A model generated the notes under the pieces. That model ran no database searches and was not told the DNA's origin. It saw only the letters and a program-made list of their open reading frames with translations. Below are positions 45,212 through 48,056 of a DNA stretch of 48,056 nucleotides, piece after piece. Positions within the stretch are counted from its first letter, which is position 1. The number at the start of each line of letters is the position of its first letter. Position numbers and translations under genes: made by a program. The stretch is from Spirulinaceae cyanobacterium SM2_1_0 (GTDB taxonomy: Bacteria > Cyanobacteriota > Cyanobacteriia > Cyanobacteriales > Spirulinaceae). The stretch lies in assembly GCA_012031265.1 (NCBI GenBank), contig JAAUTY010000032.1, forward strand, positions 1-48,056, written 5' to 3'.

Positions 45212-46192
45212 ATGGATATCAAGAACGGCTTTGTCGGCACGGTCGGCAACACCCCCCTCATTCGACTCAACAGCTTCAGCGACGAGACCGGCTGCGAAAT
45301 TTTAGGCAAAGCAGAGTTTCTGAATCCGGGCGGCTCGGTCAAGGATCGCGCCGCCCTCTACATCATCCAGGAGGCGGAGGCAGAAGGTCGGCTCAAGCTA
45401 GGCGGCACGGTGGTCGAAGGCACGGCCGGGAATACCGGCATCGGTCTGGCGCATATCTGCAATGCCAAGGGGTACAAGTGCCTGATCATCATCCCGGAAA
45501 CCCAGTCGCAGGAGAAAATGGATCTGCTGCGAACCCTCGGTGCGGAAGTGCGGCCAGTGCCCGCCGTGCCGTACAAAAATCCCAATAACTACGTCAAGCT
45601 GTCCGGGCGGACGGCGGCGGAAATGCCCAACGCGATCTGGGCAAATCAGTTTGAAAATCTCGCCAATCGTCGTGCTCACTACGAAACGACGGGGCCGGAA
45701 ATCTGGGCGCAGACCGACGGCAAGGTGGATGCCTGGGTGGCAGCGACGGGAACCGGCGGCACCTATGCCGGTGTGGCGATGTTTCTCAAGGAAAAGAATC
45801 CCCAGATCAAGTGCGTCGTCGCCGATCCGATGGGCAGCGGTCTGTACAGCTATGTAAAAACAGGCGAGATCAAGCCCGAGGGCAGCTCGGTCACCGAGGG
45901 CATCGGCAACGGTCGGATTACGGGCAATATGGCTGGTGCGCCGATCGATGATGCACTCCAGATTGGCGATCGCGAGTGTATCCAAGTCATTTACCAACTG
46001 CTCTACCAGGAAGGCTTGTTCATGGGCGGCTCCGTCGGCATCAATGTCGGCGCGGCCTATCAGTTGGCGAAGCAACTCGGCCCCGGTCACACGATCGTCA
46101 CCATCCTCTGCGATGGCGGCGCGCGCTACCAGTCGAAGCTCTACAATCGCGACTGGCTCGCCGAGAAGGGCTTGCTGCCGGAAGGATTTTGA
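45212..46192 (+). CDS. cysK: Cysteine synthase A (O-acetylserine sulfhydrylase)
   Basis: 326 residues from ATG 45212 (MDIKNGFVGTVGNTPLIRL). PLP Lys in NPGGSVKDRAAL; phosphate-binding loop in ATGTGGTYAG; EGTAGNTGIGLAHICNAKGY is the substrate loop of the subtype with TAGNT. It makes cysteine from O-acetylserine and sulfide. The 11-residue extension to 45179 is not conserved. Confidence 0.94.
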   Translation: MDIKNGFVGTVGNTPLIRLNSFSDETGCEILGKAEFLNPGGSVKDRAALYIIQEAEAEGRLKLGGTVVEGTAGNTGIGLAHICNAKGYKCLIIIPETQSQEKMDLLRTLGAEVRPVPAVPYKNPNNYVKLSGRTAAEMPNAIWANQFENLANRRAHYETTGPEIWAQTDGKVDAWVAATGTGGTYAGVAMFLKEKNPQIKCVVADPMGSGLYSYVKTGEIKPEGSSVTEGIGNGRITGNMAGAPIDDALQIGDRECIQVIYQLLYQEGLFMGGSVGINVGAAYQLAKQLGPGHTIVTILCDGGARYQSKLYNRDWLAEKGLLPEGF

Positions 46193-46310
46193 TCCCGTAG
46201 CGGCCGGTGACCGTCGGCTGGGCGGCCGGTCGCAGTATTAGACTGGAGGCAGTGGCGATCGCCGCCACCATTCGCAAAGATCCATCATCCCTCTCGCCAA
46301 CACGCTCCCC

Positions 46311-47516
46311 ATGACTGCTCCCCTCAGTTGGTCAGAACTCGAAGCCCAGGCTGATTTTCAGACCGACCCCATCCACGGGCCGACCAATGCTCAAGCCCGC
46401 CTCCGTCTCTTTGGGCAGCCGGAGTCAGCGGTACGTGTGACGCTCTACCGCGACAACCATGCCTGGTGTCCCTATTGCCAGAAAGTCTGGCTGTGGTTGG
46501 AGGAAAAACAAGTTCCCTACCGCATTGAGAAGGTCACGATGTTCTGCTACGGGCAGAAAGAGGTCTGGTACAAGCGCAAAGTCCCCTCCGGAATGCTGCC
46601 CGCCCTGGAACTCGACGGCCAGCTCGTCACCGAGAGCGACGACATTTTGCTGGTGCTCGAAGGGGCCTTTGGGTCGCTGTATCGTGGCATGGAAGATCGC
46701 GAAGTCTTGCCGCTGCGGCGGTTGGAGCGGTTGTTATTTCGGGCTTGGTGCGCCTGGCTGTGTTACCCGGCGCGATCGCCCCGTGACGAGCAGCGCAACC
46801 GTGAGCAATTTGTCACTGTTGTTCACCAAGTCGAAGCCGCACTGGCAAGCACGCCCGGCCCCTTCTTTTTGTCAGAATTTAGCACCGCCGACCTGGTATT
46901 CGTCCCCTACGTCGAACGCATGAATGCCAGCCTGTTTTATTACAAAGGCTACTCACTACGCGAGGAAAATCCCCATTTAGCCGCCTGGTTCGACGGCCTC
47001 GAAAGTCGGGCAACCTATCGCGGCACCCAGAGCGATTTCCACACTCACGTCCACGATCTGCCACCACAAATGGGCGGCTGCTGGGAAAATGGCACAGAGC
47101 CAGCGCGGCAAAATCAGCAACGGGTCGATGGCGGCCCCTGGTTGGGTCTGCCTGATGTGCGCTACCCAGAACCGGAGACCTCCCGCGTCGAAGCCTTGCA
47201 GCGGGTGCTGAAGCATCGAGACAACATTATCCGGGTCAATCCTGTGGCGGATCAGCCATTTGAAACCGCCCTCCGCTGTGCCCTGACCCATTTGCTCACT
47301 GGTGAGGAATGCCTGCCGCCCGCTGGAACTGATGTGGGATTGCGCTATCTGCGCGATCGCATCAATGTGCCCCGCGATATGTCGATCTACGCCGCCAAGC
47401 GATTGCGGCAGGCGCTGGAGGCAACAGCGGCACTGGTGGGCGATCGCCCGGGGCCTGCCATCCCCACCCGGCATCGGCGCGACCAAGACCCGGCGGCGTT
47501 TGCTCAGTCCGTGTGA
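46311..47516 (+). CDS. Glutathione S-transferase-like protein
   Basis: 401 residues. A thioredoxin-fold N-domain about 40-125 has CPYC at 53-56 ([21 protein letters not shown]) and [13 protein letters not shown] with the cis-Pro and TESDDIL of GSTs; the helical C-domain about 140-250 has [20 protein letters not shown] further about 150-residue C-terminal extension is not standard GST. Glutathione-dependent redox or conjugation role likely. 118 bp after cysK; sulfur/thiol context but no proof of co-transcription. Confidence 0.88.
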   Translation: MTAPLSWSELEAQADFQTDPIHGPTNAQARLRLFGQPESAVRVTLYRDNHAWCPYCQKVWLWLEEKQVPYRIEKVTMFCYGQKEVWYKRKVPSGMLPALELDGQLVTESDDILLVLEGAFGSLYRGMEDREVLPLRRLERLLFRAWCAWLCYPARSPRDEQRNREQFVTVVHQVEAALASTPGPFFLSEFSTADLVFVPYVERMNASLFYYKGYSLREENPHLAAWFDGLESRATYRGTQSDFHTHVHDLPPQMGGCWENGTEPARQNQQRVDGGPWLGLPDVRYPEPETSRVEALQRVLKHRDNIIRVNPVADQPFETALRCALTHLLTGEECLPPAGTDVGLRYLRDRINVPRDMSIYAAKRLRQALEATAALVGDRPGPAIPTRHRRDQDPAAFAQSV

Positions 47517-47553
47517 GCACAGCCCGCCTGAGTCGAGCAAATCCTGAAGTTTA

Positions 47554-47739
47554 TCAACGGAATAACTCATGTTTGGGCGCGGATGATGGTGAGCGGTGCT
47601 CTGGCTCCGTGTGCATTAGCCATAGCCGGACGGTTGAGGGCAAATTGGGTAAGCCAGGATAGGGCAGGTAAGCCGCGAGCGTGCCAACAAATAAAACCGC
47701 TAGCCAAGCGCGCGAAGCATCAATGCGTAGCATTTTCAT
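47554..47739 (-). CDS. Possible small secreted protein
   Basis: 61 residues from ATG 47739, preceded by GGAG 6 bp upstream. MKMLRIDASRAWLAVLFVGTLAAYLPYPG looks like a signal peptide; the remainder is Pro/His-rich. Unrecognised. Longer start at 47838 would include repeat DNA. Confidence 0.4.
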   Translation of the reverse strand: MKMLRIDASRAWLAVLFVGTLAAYLPYPGLPNLPSTVRLWLMHTEPEHRSPSSAPKHELFR

Positions 47740-47821
47740 GACCATCTCCGGTGATTGAGTGAACTGAGGAATGACATAAACTTCAAGCGGCATACATCGT
47801 TCCGAAAAAATGAAAAACACG

Positions 47822-47889
47822 GTAGGGGAGGGTTTCAAACCCTTCCGATGTTGCCGTAGGGGAGGGTTTCAAACCCTCCCGATGTTGCG
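47822..47889. repeat. Two tandem copies of a 34-bp palindromic repeat
   Basis: Units at 47822-47855 and 47856-47889 are adjacent and differ at two bases (CCTTCC/CCTCCC in the arm, last base C/G). Each contains GGGAGGGTTT-C-AAACCC(T/C), nearly or fully self-complementary, so each can form a hairpin. Similar GTAGGGG...-type palindromes are widespread in cyanobacterial intergenic DNA. No spacers, so not CRISPR. Confidence 0.75.
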
Positions 47890-47913
47890 GTTCTTAAGGT
47901 TCACAATCCGGAT

Positions 47914-48056
47914 TTAGTATGAGTAGCGATCGCCTGAATGTTCAACTCGGCCTGCCATTGAGCCAAGGGTTTCTGCCAGCCAGCCTCCCACTTTGCGCAA
48001 GAGCGACTTGGCCGCTGGCCATCGCGACCTGGGCGACTCGCCGCCGAGCAGTCCGG
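47914..48056 (-). CDS. Possible C-terminal end of a gene running off the right edge
   Basis: A minus-strand frame is open from the right edge to TAA at 47914-47916, ending KVGGWLAETLGSMAGRVEHSGDRYSY. Only 47 codons are visible, no family is recognised, and other frames are also open, so this is weak. Confidence 0.25.
   Translation of the reverse strand, partial: GLLGGESPRSRWPAAKSLLRKVGGWLAETLGSMAGRVEHSGDRYSY

Noticed and set aside
47822-47889. CRISPR repeat
   Set aside because: The two units are directly adjacent with no spacer and there are only two of them; no cas genes.

Overview
The window is a cyanobacterial chromosome segment. The evidence is the dense HIP1 octamer GCGATCGC, a two-BMC-domain carboxysome shell protein (CcmO), the DUF2997-Ycf35-ferredoxin cluster, a PatA-type regulator, a ferredoxin-type glutamate synthase, an ArsA-like ATPase with an HSP20-like tail, and the str ribosomal cluster ending in a LON-domain protein. 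It is fairly GC-rich except for an AT-richer accessory island near 39.3-42.5 kb. It looks like a unicellular beta-cyanobacterium; I do not assign a genus.

Layout. 1-10 kb: signalling genes (degenerate receiver, PatA-like regulator, NarL-type regulator, and a REC-GAF-PP2C phosphatase with an RsbW-like kinase) interspersed with ccmO, maf, a DUF433/DUF5615 toxin-antitoxin pair and the Ycf35/ferredoxin cluster. 10-13.5 kb: a BMP-family ABC importer (Tat-type lipoprotein plus two permeases, no ATPase in view), preceded by a possible three-way-junction RNA. 13.5-22.2 kb: Fe-alcohol dehydrogenase, an NmrA-like SDR followed by a decayed HxlR regulator, hspA, a conserved cyanobacterial hypothetical, DUF2358, the ArsA-like ATPase, an outer-membrane protein, a decayed Omp85 barrel and a VOC protein. 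22.4-28.1 kb: rpsL-rpsG-fusA-tuf-rpsJ-LON. 28.1-38.9 kb: pheA, a LysM/M23 peptidase, dnaN, a Uma2 nuclease-like gene, Fd-GOGAT and a phosphodiester glycosidase. 39-43 kb: accessory island. 43-48 kb: DUF4870, a Gfo/Idh/MocA oxidoreductase, cysK, a GST-like gene, and palindromic repeats at the right edge.

Most interesting points. (1) The island carries three attC-like sites. All are in the same orientation and about 86 bp long, and each has one extra unpaired G at the same place in the left arm. They delimit segments holding toxin-antitoxin pairs and gene remnants, which is what an integrase-less integron cassette cluster would look like. (2) The two receiver-domain genes at the left edge are separated by arrays of TTCAC(A/G) repeats at exact 11-bp spacing, two triplets on one strand and a pair on the other, suggesting an OmpR/PhoB-type operator. 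(3) Four otherwise good genes (PatA-like, M23 peptidase, Fd-GOGAT, glycosidase) are each broken by one missing base in a homopolymer. This points to sequence error and creates one false M23-PheA fusion. (4) Several true decay products are visible: HxlR, Omp85, SRPBCC, SDR and a DUF5615 tail.
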